Made by a program: the position numbers and the translations under genes | Shown: positions 1 through 10,642 of the stretch, in pieces | Position numbering within the stretch: position 1 is the stretch's first letter | Layout: every line of letters starts with the position of its first letter | Notes under the pieces: generated by a model | The model's input: the letters and a program-made list of their open reading frames with translations, nothing else | The model's database searches: none | Told to the model about the DNA's origin: nothing | Source: Lactifluus volemus | Taxonomy: Eukaryota > Basidiomycota > Agaricomycetes > Russulales > Russulaceae | DNA length: 46,469 bases | Reading direction: 5' to 3' | Assembly: GCA_022376515.1 (NCBI GenBank) | Contig: WTXI01000286.1 | Span: 1-46,469, forward strand

Positions 1-1
1 A

Positions 2-256
2 CACTCCTCAGTCAATACCGGTCAACGTTTATGTCGTCGTACCTACAGCGATAGTACTCACTTTCCCGAGCGCCCACCTATGCCAGGTATGGTCAACATC
101 TCCGTAGTCGTTAATGGAGCGGCAGGCGCTGCGGTCGAAGTGTCAGGCGCGATGGGCGCGGATGTACAAAAGTCCGTCCTGGAGGAAGTGGTTCGACGAG
201 GAGGCGCACTTGGACTTCCAGGGCGGGTATGGGCGGCATCTCAAACGGCGCCATAG
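2..256 (+). CDS. Possible 3' end of a gene cut by the window edge
   Basis: An open frame enters from the left edge and ends at TAG 254-256. It gives about 84 residues with a plausible composition, including a small-residue/Val stretch (VNISVVVNGAAGAAVEV) followed by a charged segment (SVLEEVVRR). It has no start codon of its own near position 1, so it would be the last exon of an upstream gene. I do not recognise the family. The overlapping minus-strand frames are rich in Pro/Cys/Arg and look like shadows. The call rests only on frame length, composition and position, so it is weak. Confidence 0.3.
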   Translation, partial: HSSVNTGQRLCRRTYSDSTHFPERPPMPGMVNISVVVNGAAGAAVEVSGAMGADVQKSVLEEVVRRGGALGLPGRVWAASQTAP

Positions 257-1128
257 ATCGGCATCTGGAACACCTGGATAAAAAAAATCCGGGACCAAGA
301 TAGTTACCGCGACTGATAGGGTGTGCGCCTTTTCTTTTGCAAAAGCTTGTGGGGGGGGGGGGGAGAGCCCACACGTGTACATGGAATGTGTTGGAAGACC
401 CGTTGATCGATTATCTTTTCGACAACACGGGCTGTCTCCCCGTGCTTCCGAATTTTATTTTATTGTAAATTGTAAACGAGTATCGCAAAAAATGCAACCT
501 TGTTTGGGAAGTCACCTTCTATGGACACATTTTCCTCCGATGCGAGCGTGCGCAGTTGGCTTCTAAGGATGCCGTCATTCTCTGCCCTGAGGCTCGAAGA
601 GACAGTGGGGATTAGAGGGGCCTTCTGGATGTGCCTGATGTGTAAAACAGCAAACCGCAGTCCCTCTTATCTTCGCGTAGTGTTTTTTTTTTTCTAAATC
701 ACCGAGCTCTGTACAGTACAAGTGAGGGTTCCTCTCTTTGTTGGGAACCCACGCCACTCGGGCCGGTAGTGTGCGGTACGGTCTCTCTAATCTTGGAATG
801 ATGACTTTTCCTCGGAGCCGGCTTTGCAGCTTTAAGCGGTTTGCTCGATCCAACAACGTCTTTGGGTGATGCAAGCTTGATGCATAAAACTCGAGTTTTT
901 ATGCACACCTTGAACACGCTCTTTCACGGATAATAAAAAATTTTAAAAAATAAATACACATGTTTCCCTTCCCCTCTCCCCCCCTGTCAAGCGAAAGTTT
1001 ACCGTGACCCCGCGACTTTCCGTGTGGTTCCTTCTCAAGGTTAGTACCGCGTGAAAAAAACGTTCTCGACCCGCACAATTCAGGCACATCGGCCTATGGC
1101 AACCGTGTGCGCCGCCCACCCGCGATGG
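257..1128. other. Intergenic and promoter region
   Basis: No convincing gene. It contains a G-run near 349-363, several A- and T-runs and mixed-composition sequence. The right part is the upstream region of the MAP kinase kinase gene. Confidence 0.6.
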
Positions 1129-1136
1129 TATATAAG
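1129..1136 (+). promoter_or_regulatory. TATA box of the MAP kinase kinase gene
   Basis: TATATAAG lies about 240 bp upstream of the start codon. It is followed by a strongly pyrimidine-rich leader (about 1315-1375), a usual feature of fungal promoters just before the ATG. A transcription start near 1160 would be expected. Confidence 0.5.
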
Positions 1137-1377
1137 CCTTGTATGCCTAGATCGGCATGCGCCCTTCTTGCACACCCACCGTGGCGCGCTGGTATGTGAT
1201 GTTCCACTTTCTCTTTTAGCCATTCGGCAGGCCATTACTGACCATGGCCACCTTGTCCACGCACGCACCTCATACACGTTTCCACTCCCCATTAGTCAGC
1301 GTTAGGGTGTACTGCTTTTTAATAGCTTTTTTTTCTTTTTGTTTACCTTCTTTTCCCCTACCCCCCCCCTTCCATAA

Positions 1378-3257
1378 ATGCAATCCGCTACTCCCCCGAA
1401 GCCCGTAGGTCCTCGTACGTTGCAGCGATCCCAAAGCGGGATGTCCCCGATGATTGCGTCTCATGATGAGATCCTGCCGGATCTCGCGACCTCCCTTTAT
1501 TCGTCACGTCCAGCGCCGGTGCTGACGCGTGCTAAATCTGCCGTGGCCGGTAGTCGTCCATCGTTGACATTGAACGTCAGCGCGGGTAGCTCACAATATC
1601 CTTCCTCCAACGCTTCGAACGATGCGACGACCTTACGTGCGATACCGACGGATCGGATGATGGATACCACCGGCGCAGCAGCTGGTGCAGCAGGAACAAC
1701 CGTTCCTGCTGCTTCTGCTGCCGCCTCCGCCCCGTCCCCTGTATCGATGGATGTCACACTGTCAGGTTCTCCCATGGTAATATCGCCCGTAGGCGGCGGA
1801 GGCGGGATCCCAGTCCCAATGATGATGGGACACGATGACCAGCAGCAACAGCGCACTACGACGCCGATCACGCCTCGTTCGATCTCCAAGATCGTGTCCA
1901 TGAGCGATCTGCGACAGCTCATGCGCCGAATGGAGACCCGCCCGCTGCCGTCTCCCGGTTCAGCCGGCACGACTTCTGTGCGGACCAATGAAGTGCCCGC
2001 GAATGGGAATGGAGATTCTGTTGCTGCTGGAGAAGGAGGAACAGGAGGGAGGGCAGGAGGAGGGGGAGGAGGGGGAAGCCCTCCCGCTTGGTCAGACGGC
2101 GCGTTTGACGTCGTTGCGGTTCTTGGGGAAGGAGCCAGCGGTGCTGTGCAGGCGGTGCAGGATAAGCGGACAGGTCGTCGATTCGCCCGCAAGACGATCA
2201 TTACGCATGAGGGCCCTTTGAAACAGCTCGTACGGGAGCTTGCGTTCCTCTCTGGGCTCAGACATACGAACATCGTTCGGTTTTACGGCGCGTATATGTC
2301 CCCTTCGAATAGTGAGGTCAAGCTGGTTATGGAACTCTGTGAGGGACGTAGTCTGGCTGCCATAGGGGAGCAGATTCAGCGGCGGAGGGGTCGCGTAGGA
2401 GAGAAGGTCGCCCGGGTCTTGGCAGAGGGGGTATGTATCTTCTTCACCTTCTCCCTACCCCCCCCTCTCACAACTGACTTACGGTGGATTTCGGGGATCC
2501 CCATCTCCTTATGGCAGGTTCTGGAAGGTCTGGCCTACTTGCACACCAAGAAGGTCATTCACCGAGACATCAAGCCCTCGAATATTCTCCTCTCGCGACA
2601 AGGCGTCGTCAAGCTTTGCGACTTTGGTGTGTCCGGCGAGCTCATCGGTTCTCGTGCGGGTACCTTTACAGGGACGACCAAGTACATGGCGGTGCGCACG
2701 GGTGCCGTAAGTTTTTCCGCGCGGTGCGCATGCTCACGCCTGGCTACTACCCTCAGCCCGAACGCATCACAGGAACGGAATATACCATCAGCGCAGACGT
2801 ATGGTCGACCGGCCTCTCCATACTCGAACTCGTCCAAAATCGGTTCCCATTCCCGGGCGATCTCGCCCCGGTGGATCTCATCATGCATATAACGACTAGC
2901 GAGGTAAGTGGGGGTTCAAAAAAATTTCGCGCTCGTCGGAAAATCCTAATATCAACCGTTGTAGCCGCCACGGCTAGAAGATGAACCCGATCTCGACGTC
3001 CCTTGGAGTGACGCTATGAAAGAGTTTATTACCCTGTCGTAGGTTCTTTTCCCCTCCTCCCATCCCGTTTTCAGGTTCAGCTGACGGTTTTCTTTTTTTC
3101 TTTCAATAATAGGCTAATGAAGGATCACGCCGCACGTCCCATACCGCGCGACATGCTTCTTCATCCTTGGTTCTCAAAAGCCAGCAAGAGAAAGGTCGAC
3201 ATGGCGCAGTGGATCAGTGAAGTATGGAATTGGGACGTCCCTGCGCGTAATTCATGA
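1378..3257 (+). CDS. MAP kinase kinase (MAPKK), probably of the cell-wall-integrity Mkk1/2 (Pek1) type
   Basis: Five exons: 1378-2430, 2518-2691, 2757-2903, 2965-3038, 3113-3257, joined in frame to 530 residues. The first ~240 residues are low complexity (Ser/Ala/Gly/Pro, a Gly-rich run). The kinase domain follows: glycine loop GEGASGAV, lysine in FARKTI, catalytic loop [11 protein letters not shown] as [10 protein letters not shown], activation loop with Ser/Thr before TGTTKYMA and PERI, then the DVWSTG and [10 protein letters not shown] motifs. HRDIKPSN and the S/T-rich loop place it among dual-specificity MAPK kinases that phosphorylate a MAPK on Thr and Tyr. The C-terminal part ([18 protein letters not shown]) is the usual kinase end. 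The Ste7-type assignment is the main alternative. Introns are 87, 65, 61 and 74 nt. The gene looks intact. Confidence 0.9.
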
Positions 3258-4404
3258 TGACCCCCGGCCCTCCTCCCCCCGTCCCGTCATATTCGGCTCA
3301 CTGCCTAGAGTGGTAAGAAACAAATATTTGTTAGATGGCGCCACAACACACACTCCATGCACTTGTTTACCTGCACAGGCATCAAACGTCGTCCTGCTAT
3401 GTGTTTTTGTTTCCCCATCAACCTTTTTGAACAAAAAGAAATGTATTTCTTACTTTAACCCTTTTGTACTCAACTTTTGTTTTCTTTCTTTCCCCCCTCC
3501 CTCCGATTTCCCGTTTTTGACTATGCAAATTCATCTAATTTACCCACGCTTAGTACTAGTAGTAGTACGTTATTGGAACGAGGGGTGATCGTATGGCGGT
3601 GGTATTATCCTCATACAATGGCATAAAGTTGTCAGATCTGGTAGCAACTGCAAAAAAAAAAAGTGGCAAAGTGGCGCGCTCCGACTCGGAAGTCGCTGAT
3701 AAAGCGACGGCCTTGTGCTTGACGATCATAAAAAAACACCACTTTTTTGCTGTTGGCCCCTGCCGACGATATTTTACCATCCATGTAAACGAATAATTTA
3801 ATTTCAATTTCCAGAGCCCAAAAAATAAAATAGCCGAACTCTCGAAATGAATGAAACATGTCCAGTTGTCCGTGCGCTAGTATGTTTGAACGGAATGCGC
3901 ACAAATGCCTTTTTGGACGAAAAGCGGGGCTTTTCCCCCTCCCTCCCCGCGGGGCTTGTAATGACGGTTTCAAGGCCTTTTTTTTTCGTTCGAGGTTGAA
4001 CTCGAGGGTTGCTATCCTTCACATTCACAGGCCCGGTCGCCGTTCAAGCCGGAGAAAGCCGAGACATTTACCCATTTGAGTGGCAAAGGTCACGAACATG
4101 TGAATAAATTTCAAGTTTTTTTTTTGCTTCCAACGTGGCTGGCGAAACGTTACATCACACCACCTTCGAGAGATGGCTTCCATTACTGATATATCTATAT
4201 GTTCCAGGTGGCGCTCGCATAGAAACCATGTGTTTGCTTGCATCTCAGCTATGAATTTTTTTGTTATGACATGATGACATCAACAGATACTAGGCTAACA
4301 AGAATCACCACAAAAAGTCGTTGGGAGTGTGATCGACCAACAGACTCCTAATGCTAGGAATGGTATAAATATTTTATCAAAAATCTCAGAGTGTACTACG
4401 ACCG
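3258..4404. other. Convergent intergenic region between MAPKK and the transporter
   Basis: Only short overlapping frames without family features, with T-rich and C-rich stretches and homopolymer A and T runs. It should hold the 3' UTRs of two convergent genes. I see no further gene or repeat in it. Confidence 0.55.
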
Positions 4405-5083
4405 TCATGCATGGCCAGCACCGCCGGGGGCGTAGTGCTTCTCCCTGAGGGCGCCCTCGTGTTCGTACAGTGGCGGTAAGGGATCGACCTTCATGCGGAA
4501 AATATACTTCTTGATGTTGTGTGGTAGTGCTTTGATCTGGTAGGCGGCATGGGTGTGCGTCGGAACCGAGAAGACTGGGAGCAGATGAATACGATGCTTG
4601 TAGAACAACGGGAAACAGGGATGCGTACCTTGGTCCAGCTCTTCGAGTGTCAGCGCTTTTGTCTCGGGGACAAAGAGCAAGATTGCAAAAAATCCAACAA
4701 TGTTCCAAGCCGCATACCATCCAAATGCACCTTGTGGCTTGAATGCCCCTAATAGACGGGGGAATGTGATCGCCACCACGAAATTGCTGCATTGACCAGT
4801 TAGCTTGTAAACTTGTCTCAATAGCGGCATGTGCTTACAAGAACCACGTGACGGCTGTCGCAAAGGACATGCCAACGTCACGAATGTACAGTGGGAATGC
4901 CTCAGCGGAATACGTGAACGGCACGGGGCCCTCCCCGGGTGAATACACACAATCAAACAGGTATACGCCAAGGGCTACAACTGCAAGTCGGCCTGATCCT
5001 TCTGGGATCCAGCTGTTGAACCCGTCATCAGCTAACACAGGGCGATATATGCTTGGGCACGTACAATGCGAATCCCGTCATGA
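4405..5083 (-). pseudogene. MFS sugar transporter, 3' part (end of exon 6 to exon 9), severed by a copia element
   Basis: Carries the C-terminal third of the transporter whose start lies at 12269. In coding order: end of exon 6 (5083-5065), then exons 5012-4839, 4786-4629 and 4574-4405, separated by introns of 52, 52 and 54 nt. The frame encodes the late membrane helices of a sugar porter: FWIPEGS, the signature SPGEGPVPFTYSAEAFPL, FPRLLGAF, FGWYAAWNIVGFF, VPETKALTLEELDQVF, and a cytosolic tail with FSVPTHTHAAYQ and IKKYIFRM. The reading frame is undamaged in itself. Because the gene runs antisense to the inserted element and is cut off from its promoter, it is unlikely to give transporter protein. 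Reading across the empty site, the gene would total 625 residues. Confidence 0.85.
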
Positions 5084-5088
5084 GTAAG

Positions 5089-5637
5089 TGTTGTAATATC
5101 GATTACGACGTCAGGGGGACCGCCGCCGATATCGAAAACGAGCGAGCTGACGCGAGCGACGGGGAAGACGCTCCAAGCGTCTAGAAACACGGTCTGGACG
5201 TGTTTCACCCCGATTTTGTTTCTATGCTCTTGTATTGTTTGATTTATCTCATTGTGGCTTTGTTTCTTTAAGTTTTATTTAATTCTCGCAGTCTCGAAGC
5301 ATCGAGAACGATGCCAAAAGAATAGTCGCGTTTATCGTGATCTATTCGGGTTTCCTTTTTCGAATTGTAGCAAGCGCGACTTCGCGCGATGACCCTCGCG
5401 GTCATATGTCTCAGTCTTGTTTTATTTTCGATCGTTTATTCGTTTGCTTACTGTTCCTAAGATTCTAAGATTCTCTTCTTGTTCTCCACTTTTAAATAGT
5501 CTTAAAAACAAATTATCAGAATGTATTAAATACGGGCAAAATGCCCCTCAAAATGTAACGAAGTTTGTCCTCCCCGTTCCGTTCCCTCTCGTCCCGCGTC
5601 CTCGAAAACCCTTCGATTTGACCCATACCTGTTGTCA
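5089..5637 (+). repeat. Copia copy 1, 5' LTR
   Basis: 549 bp, same sequence by eye as 10094-10642 and as both LTRs of copy 2. It has three compact inverted repeats: CTCGA-AGCA-TCGAG (about 5293-5306), GCGCGA/TCGCGC (about 5374-5388) and ATGACC/GGTCAT (about 5389-5406). A TTTAAATA stretch at about 5491-5498 is a possible TATA element. The first 96 nt of this LTR are coding when they occur in the 3' LTR. Confidence 0.95.
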
Positions 5638-5660
5638 GGTTATGGGCCCTGACGCTGCTC
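5638..5660 (+). other. Primer-binding site matching the anticodon region of initiator tRNA-Met
   Basis: Directly after the LTR end. GGTTATGGGCCCTGACGC is the reverse complement of an initiator-Met anticodon arm (…GGGCCCATAACC, with CAT anticodon). It is not complementary to the 3' CCA end of a tRNA. Drosophila copia is known to use such a tRNA-iMet half-molecule as primer, and this element appears to do the same. Confidence 0.7.
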
Positions 5661-5713
5661 ATCTCTAAAAACATAAATCATCCACTACTCATCTTATTAA
5701 ACTGGAGTCAACC

Positions 5714-8700
5714 ATGAGTGAGGAAAACAAACTCACCATCATCAAGTTAATCGAGGACGGGTCGAACTGGGTAACGTATCGCGATCGCATGATATGGGCG
5801 GTCGATTCTCGAAGATGGCGAGACCATCTTACTCACGACGCCATGACCACGCCATATATAACGGCAGGCGTTGTCGGTGGTCTCGATCCAATCACGCGTT
5901 GGGAGAACGATGAAGCCGGTATCAAACAATTGATCGCTTCATCGGTGCCTGACACTGTATTCAATCACATCAAAGGCCACGTACACGCAAAGGATGTTTG
6001 GGACGAGCTGAGAAAATTATTCGAAGCACGTACCAAAGCATTGCTTACGGAGCTAAGCCGAAAGCTTCACAGCGTGCGCTGTGATGAGGATGACGATGTA
6101 CGTGTGCATTTTAATAAAATGGCTAACTTGCGCCAGCAGCTTGCGTCGATGGGGAAGACGATCACAGACGAAGAATATGCTTCGATCTTGATGGGATCGC
6201 TCCCCGATTCGTACGACGGCATCATGGGATCGATATCTGCCGCGTCAGATATTAGCGAAAAAGACGTTTCGGCCGCGACAGTAATTCGGCAAGCCCAAGA
6301 CGAATACAATAGGCGTATCATCAAGAAGGGGAACATCCCCATGGATGAATCTTTCGCAGTCGCAATCCAGAGGCAAAACCAAAAGCGCAAAAAACGCGAC
6401 ATCGAATGTTTCAATTGCAAAAAACGCGGTCATGTAAAAGCTGACTGCTGGGCTAAAGGTGGCGGCAAAGAAGGCCAAGGACCCAAAAATCGCGAAGCCA
6501 AAGTCGGGGCAGCATCAGCAGAGGCCCAGCACGAAGAAATCGAGGCCTGGATGGCCATACAAGAAGTCGAATCGCTCGACGATCTAAGCGATGGAACGGA
6601 GGGGGAGTGGACTGTAATTGATGAAGATGAGGACACGGTATCAGCTATGATATCTGATCCACGTACCTCAAGCGAAGTCGAGCTCTACGACTCGGGAGCG
6701 TCTCGACATATGTCCCCCCACAGAGACAAGTTCATTTCTTATCGTCCCATCGAACCGCGCGCTATAAAAACAGCTGATAAGCGACTGTGTTATGCCATAG
6801 GAGCTGGGGACTTACAAATCGATGTGCCAAACGGAGCAGCGACCTCGAATGTGCTGCTAAAAGACGCCCTCCATGCACCAGACATTGGGGTCACCATAGT
6901 GTCTGTTAGCCGAATTGCCCAAGCTGGTAAAACGGTATCATTCACTGGTGATTATTGTGAGATAAAAAATAAGAAAGGAGATGTCATTGGATGCATACCG
7001 AAAAACTCCAATGGGCTATACAGAGTGCAACACGACGAGTCGAACGCTGCGGAGGTAGTCGAAAAAGTGAGTCTTCCCACGCTCCATCGACGGCTTGGTC
7101 ATACTTCAGTCGACGCAATCCGTTCGCTCATCCGTCACCATGCCATCGAGGGCGTGGAATTAATCGAAGACACCTCACCATTTCATTGCGATTCGTGTGA
7201 ACATGCCAAGAATACTCGCAAACCGATTAAGAGCGAACGGACTGGCGGCCAAACAAGCGCGTTCGGTGAGGAAATTCATTCCGATCTCTGGGGTCCCTCA
7301 AGAACTACCACCCTCGGAGGATGCCTATACTATGTAACGTTTACAGACGATTTTACTCGATACACCAAGGTCGAGATACTCAAGAAGAAGAGCGACGTTC
7401 TCGCGGCTTACAAGGCGTACGCGGCCTGGGCGCAAACACAACACGGTGCCAAAATCAAGCGATTACGATCCGATCGAGGAGGCGAATACACGGGAAACCA
7501 ATTTACGAAGTTCCTGCAAGAGCAAGGAACTGAACGAAGGCTTACAACTCATGACACTCCTCAACACAATGGAGTTGCAGAAGCCCTAAATAGGAGACTC
7601 ATGGAAAGGGTACGTGCTATGCTTCATCAGTCAGGTCTCCCAGAATATCTCTGGGGAGAGACACTGCAACATGCTGTCTGGCTGAAAAACAGAAGCTCAA
7701 CCCGCGTGCTGGGCGATGTCACCCCATTGGAGCGCCTGACAGGCATTAAACCGAACATATCGGGCGTGCCCGAATGGGGGCAGCCCGTATGGGTCCACAT
7801 CTTCAAGGGGTCGAAATTGGAAGCACGCGGGGTAAAAGCACGGTGGGTGGGATACGACAAAGAGTCTCCTCACGCACATAGGATTTATTGGCCCGAGAGA
7901 AGCAAAACGTCCGTCGAACGCGACGTAAAATTCATTACCCACGCTATCACCGTGTACGCGCCTTCGCAGACCCAGCCTGGACAAGCCGCGGGCGTCGTTC
8001 CTCAGCAACAAGCCGTACCAGCAGCACCAGCCCCTCCTCCTCCGGGACCTCCGGGACCTCTGCCAGCTGATCAAATTCCATTGCCGCCATCGCCCAAGAC
8101 ACCTGAAGATCAAGCCGAAGAATCAGGAGACCAACCACCGCCATTTACTCCTCCTTCAGCGTTAACGCCACTTCCATCCGCTGCCTTATCGATGCCATCG
8201 ATTACGCCTCCAGCCGCGCCTCGAAAAGGCAAGGGGAAGATATCTGCGTTATCGGCACCACCTCAACCCACGCGTAAATCGACACGCGAACCGAAACCCT
8301 CAGAATATATCAAGCGGCTAATGGCTGGAGAAGGCACCACTGGGGGCAGCAGTAACATCTCATCTATGATTAAATGGATGCATCCTAACATACAAGAGGC
8401 ATATGAGAAATATGTCTCATCCCCAGATCAATCTTTCGATGATGACCCCAGTGCTTCTGCCGTCGAGTTCGCATACGGCGCCGAACTCGAATCCGCTGCC
8501 GCCGCTGCCGTTTTCGAAACCGAAGGCGACCCTAAGACGCTACGTGAAGCGCAAGCGCGACCCGATTGGCCTCTTTGGAAAGAGGCAATGGATCGCGAAA
8601 TCGCGACCCTCGAACACGCAGGAACATGGGAAACGGTCCCGCGACCTCAAAATAAGAACATCGTCAGCTCAAAATGGGTCTATCGTATCAAAAAGAAGGC

Positions 8701-10189
8701 CGATGGTTCTATTGAGAAGTACAAGGCACGCCTCGTCGCGAGGGGATTTACTCAAGTTTATGGTGTCGATTACTACGACACCTACTCCCCCGTCGCGAAA
8801 CTTGGAAGCATTCGCACGATTTTAGCGTTCGCGGCACGCTATGATTGGGATATCGAGACGTTCGACTTCATCGGAGCTTATTTGAATGGAGAACTGGAAG
8901 CCGATGAAGACATTTATATGCAATCGCCGCCTGGTTATGAGGATCAAGCAGGCCAAGTCAAGCATCTCAAGAAATCCCTCTACGGTCTTAAACAGGCCGG
9001 ACGTCGATGGTATGATACCCTAGCGTCCGCCCTCACTGATATCGGCTTTCGCGTTAGCAAAGCCGATCCCGGCGTATTTTATTTACGCACGCAGTATGAT
9101 ACTCTCATACTTGCTGTGCACGTGGACGACTGTGTGTTGACAGGCAGCTCGTCGAAGCTCATCGCCGATTACAAGATCAAGATTAACGCGCAATATTCGT
9201 TAACCGATTTGGGGCCTATTCATTGGCTTCTCGGTATCAAGATCGTTCGGGATCGTTTCGCACACACGATATCGCTTTCTCAGGAGGCATATCTCGACAC
9301 TATCATCGCGCGATTCAATTTAGGCGATGCGAAAGCACAACGAACGCCGATGATCCCGAACGCGATTTATTCGAAAGAAGATGGCCTCACCGACACGACG
9401 GCGATGAGCAACGTGCCCTATCGAGAGGCAATCGGCAGTCTTATGTATGCTGCCGTAGCCACTCGACCTGACATTGCCTTTGCAGTGTCGATACTGTCAC
9501 AATTTTTGGAACACCCTAGCCAACTTCATTGGCAAGCCGTAAAGCGAATTTTTCGCTATTTGATCGGCTCAAAAAATTCGCAGTTGACTTATGGTAGAGA
9601 ACTGCAGAATCTAACCGGGTTTACAGACGCAGACGGAGCTACGCAGCCTCATCGACACGCGATTTCGGGCTACGCTTTTCTGATCGATGGCGGCGTCGTT
9701 TCCTGGCGATCTCGAAAACAAGAACTGGTCACCTTATCAACTGCCGAGGCCGAATATGTCGCCGCAACGCACGCAGCAAAAGAAGCAATCTGGCTGCGTC
9801 GTCTTATCGGTGAACTCATTCCCAGCGCGCTTACACCCACCACTTTGTATTGCGACAATCAAGCTGCGATCAAGCTGATCGTTGACGATAACTACCACGC
9901 GCGCACAAAACACATCGACATTCGATACCACTTCATTCGTGAAGTAGTGTCTTTGGGAAGTATTAATGTTATATACTGTCCCACTGAAGATATGACAGCA
10001 GATATCTTCACAAAAGCTCTACCTTATTGGAAGGTCAAAAATCACTGCCTCGGACTCGGTCTCCATCGCGCTTCTATCGCGCTTGAGGGGGACTGTTGTA
10101 ATATCGATTACGACGTCAGGGGGACCGCCGCCGATATCGAAAACGAGCGAGCTGACGCGAGCGACGGGGAAGACGCTCCAAGCGTCTAG
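5714..10189 (+). CDS. Copia Gag-Pol polyprotein, copy 1
   Basis: A single 1,491-residue frame. Order with rough residue numbers: Gag of the UBN2 type (about 1-225), CCHC zinc knuckle CFNCKKRGHVKADC (about 231-245), aspartic protease LYDSGAS (about 325), integrase HHCC zinc finger (HRRLGH…CDSCEH, about 457-500), DDE core (HSDLWGP about 523, RSDRGGEY about 586, NGVAEALN about 622), a Pro-rich linker, reverse transcriptase (from about 955; catalytic VHVDDCV about 1137, where many copia elements have YVDDM), and RNase H (DADG about 1305, TAEAEY about 1343, CDNQAA about 1380). The start is the first ATG after the LTR (76 nt). The last 31 residues are encoded inside the 3' LTR. It replicates the element through reverse transcription and integration. 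Confidence 0.97.
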   Translation: MSEENKLTIIKLIEDGSNWVTYRDRMIWAVDSRRWRDHLTHDAMTTPYITAGVVGGLDPITRWENDEAGIKQLIASSVPDTVFNHIKGHVHAKDVWDELRKLFEARTKALLTELSRKLHSVRCDEDDDVRVHFNKMANLRQQLASMGKTITDEEYASILMGSLPDSYDGIMGSISAASDISEKDVSAATVIRQAQDEYNRRIIKKGNIPMDESFAVAIQRQNQKRKKRDIECFNCKKRGHVKADCWAKGGGKEGQGPKNREAKVGAASAEAQHEEIEAWMAIQEVESLDDLSDGTEGEWTVIDEDEDTVSAMISDPRTSSEVELYDSGASRHMSPHRDKFISYRPIEPRAIKTADKRLCYAIGAGDLQIDVPNGAATSNVLLKDALHAPDIGVTIVSVSRIAQAGKTVSFTGDYCEIKNKKGDVIGCIPKNSNGLYRVQHDESNAAEVVEKVSLPTLHRRLGHTSVDAIRSLIRHHAIEGVELIEDTSPFHCDSCEHAKNTRKPIKSERTGGQTSAFGEEIHSDLWGPSRTTTLGGCLYYVTFTDDFTRYTKVEILKKKSDVLAAYKAYAAWAQTQHGAKIKRLRSDRGGEYTGNQFTKFLQEQGTERRLTTHDTPQHNGVAEALNRRLMERVRAMLHQSGLPEYLWGETLQHAVWLKNRSSTRVLGDVTPLERLTGIKPNISGVPEWGQPVWVHIFKGSKLEARGVKARWVGYDKESPHAHRIYWPERSKTSVERDVKFITHAITVYAPSQTQPGQAAGVVPQQQAVPAAPAPPPPGPPGPLPADQIPLPPSPKTPEDQAEESGDQPPPFTPPSALTPLPSAALSMPSITPPAAPRKGKGKISALSAPPQPTRKSTREPKPSEYIKRLMAGEGTTGGSSNISSMIKWMHPNIQEAYEKYVSSPDQSFDDDPSASAVEFAYGAELESAAAAAVFETEGDPKTLREAQARPDWPLWKEAMDREIATLEHAGTWETVPRPQNKNIVSSKWVYRIKKKADGSIEKYKARLVARGFTQVYGVDYYDTYSPVAKLGSIRTILAFAARYDWDIETFDFIGAYLNGELEADEDIYMQSPPGYEDQAGQVKHLKKSLYGLKQAGRRWYDTLASALTDIGFRVSKADPGVFYLRTQYDTLILAVHVDDCVLTGSSSKLIADYKIKINAQYSLTDLGPIHWLLGIKIVRDRFAHTISLSQEAYLDTIIARFNLGDAKAQRTPMIPNAIYSKEDGLTDTTAMSNVPYREAIGSLMYAAVATRPDIAFAVSILSQFLEHPSQLHWQAVKRIFRYLIGSKNSQLTYGRELQNLTGFTDADGATQPHRHAISGYAFLIDGGVVSWRSRKQELVTLSTAEAEYVAATHAAKEAIWLRRLIGELIPSALTPTTLYCDNQAAIKLIVDDNYHARTKHIDIRYHFIREVVSLGSINVIYCPTEDMTADIFTKALPYWKVKNHCLGLGLHRASIALEGDCCNIDYDVRGTAADIENERADASDGEDAPSV
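10086..10093 (+). other. Copia copy 1, polypurine tract
   Basis: GAGGGGGAC directly abuts the 3' LTR, where the plus-strand primer is expected. It lies inside the coding frame. The same tract occurs in copy 2 just before 19794. Confidence 0.6.
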
Positions 10190-10642
10190 AAACACGGTCT
10201 GGACGTGTTTCACCCCGATTTTGTTTCTATGCTCTTGTATTGTTTGATTTATCTCATTGTGGCTTTGTTTCTTTAAGTTTTATTTAATTCTCGCAGTCTC
10301 GAAGCATCGAGAACGATGCCAAAAGAATAGTCGCGTTTATCGTGATCTATTCGGGTTTCCTTTTTCGAATTGTAGCAAGCGCGACTTCGCGCGATGACCC
10401 TCGCGGTCATATGTCTCAGTCTTGTTTTATTTTCGATCGTTTATTCGTTTGCTTACTGTTCCTAAGATTCTAAGATTCTCTTCTTGTTCTCCACTTTTAA
10501 ATAGTCTTAAAAACAAATTATCAGAATGTATTAAATACGGGCAAAATGCCCCTCAAAATGTAACGAAGTTTGTCCTCCCCGTTCCGTTCCCTCTCGTCCC
10601 GCGTCCTCGAAAACCCTTCGATTTGACCCATACCTGTTGTCA
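10094..10642 (+). repeat. Copia copy 1, 3' LTR
   Basis: 549 bp, identical to the 5' LTR as far as I could compare. Its first 96 nt encode the end of Pol, whose stop codon is at 10187-10189. The target-site repeat GTAAG follows at 10643-10647. Confidence 0.95.

Larger units (their letters stand above)
5089..10642 (+). mobile_element. Complete Ty1/copia LTR retrotransposon, copy 1
   Basis: A 5,554-bp element: 5' LTR 5089-5637, primer-binding site at 5638, one long gag-pol frame 5714-10189, polypurine tract at about 10086-10092, and 3' LTR 10094-10642. LTRs begin TGTTG and end GTCA. The 5-bp target-site duplication GTAAG is present at 5084-5088 and 10643-10647. Domain order (Gag, protease, integrase, reverse transcriptase, RNase H) is that of Pseudoviridae/copia elements. 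All frames are open and both LTRs look identical, so it is probably recent and coding-competent. It sits antisense in exon 6 of the sugar transporter. Confidence 0.97.

Noticed and set aside
1497..2273. Long minus-strand frame (258 codons) opposite MAPKK exon 1
   Set aside because: It is the shadow of the GC-rich, low-complexity N-terminal coding region; it is Pro/Arg/Ser-rich and without family features.
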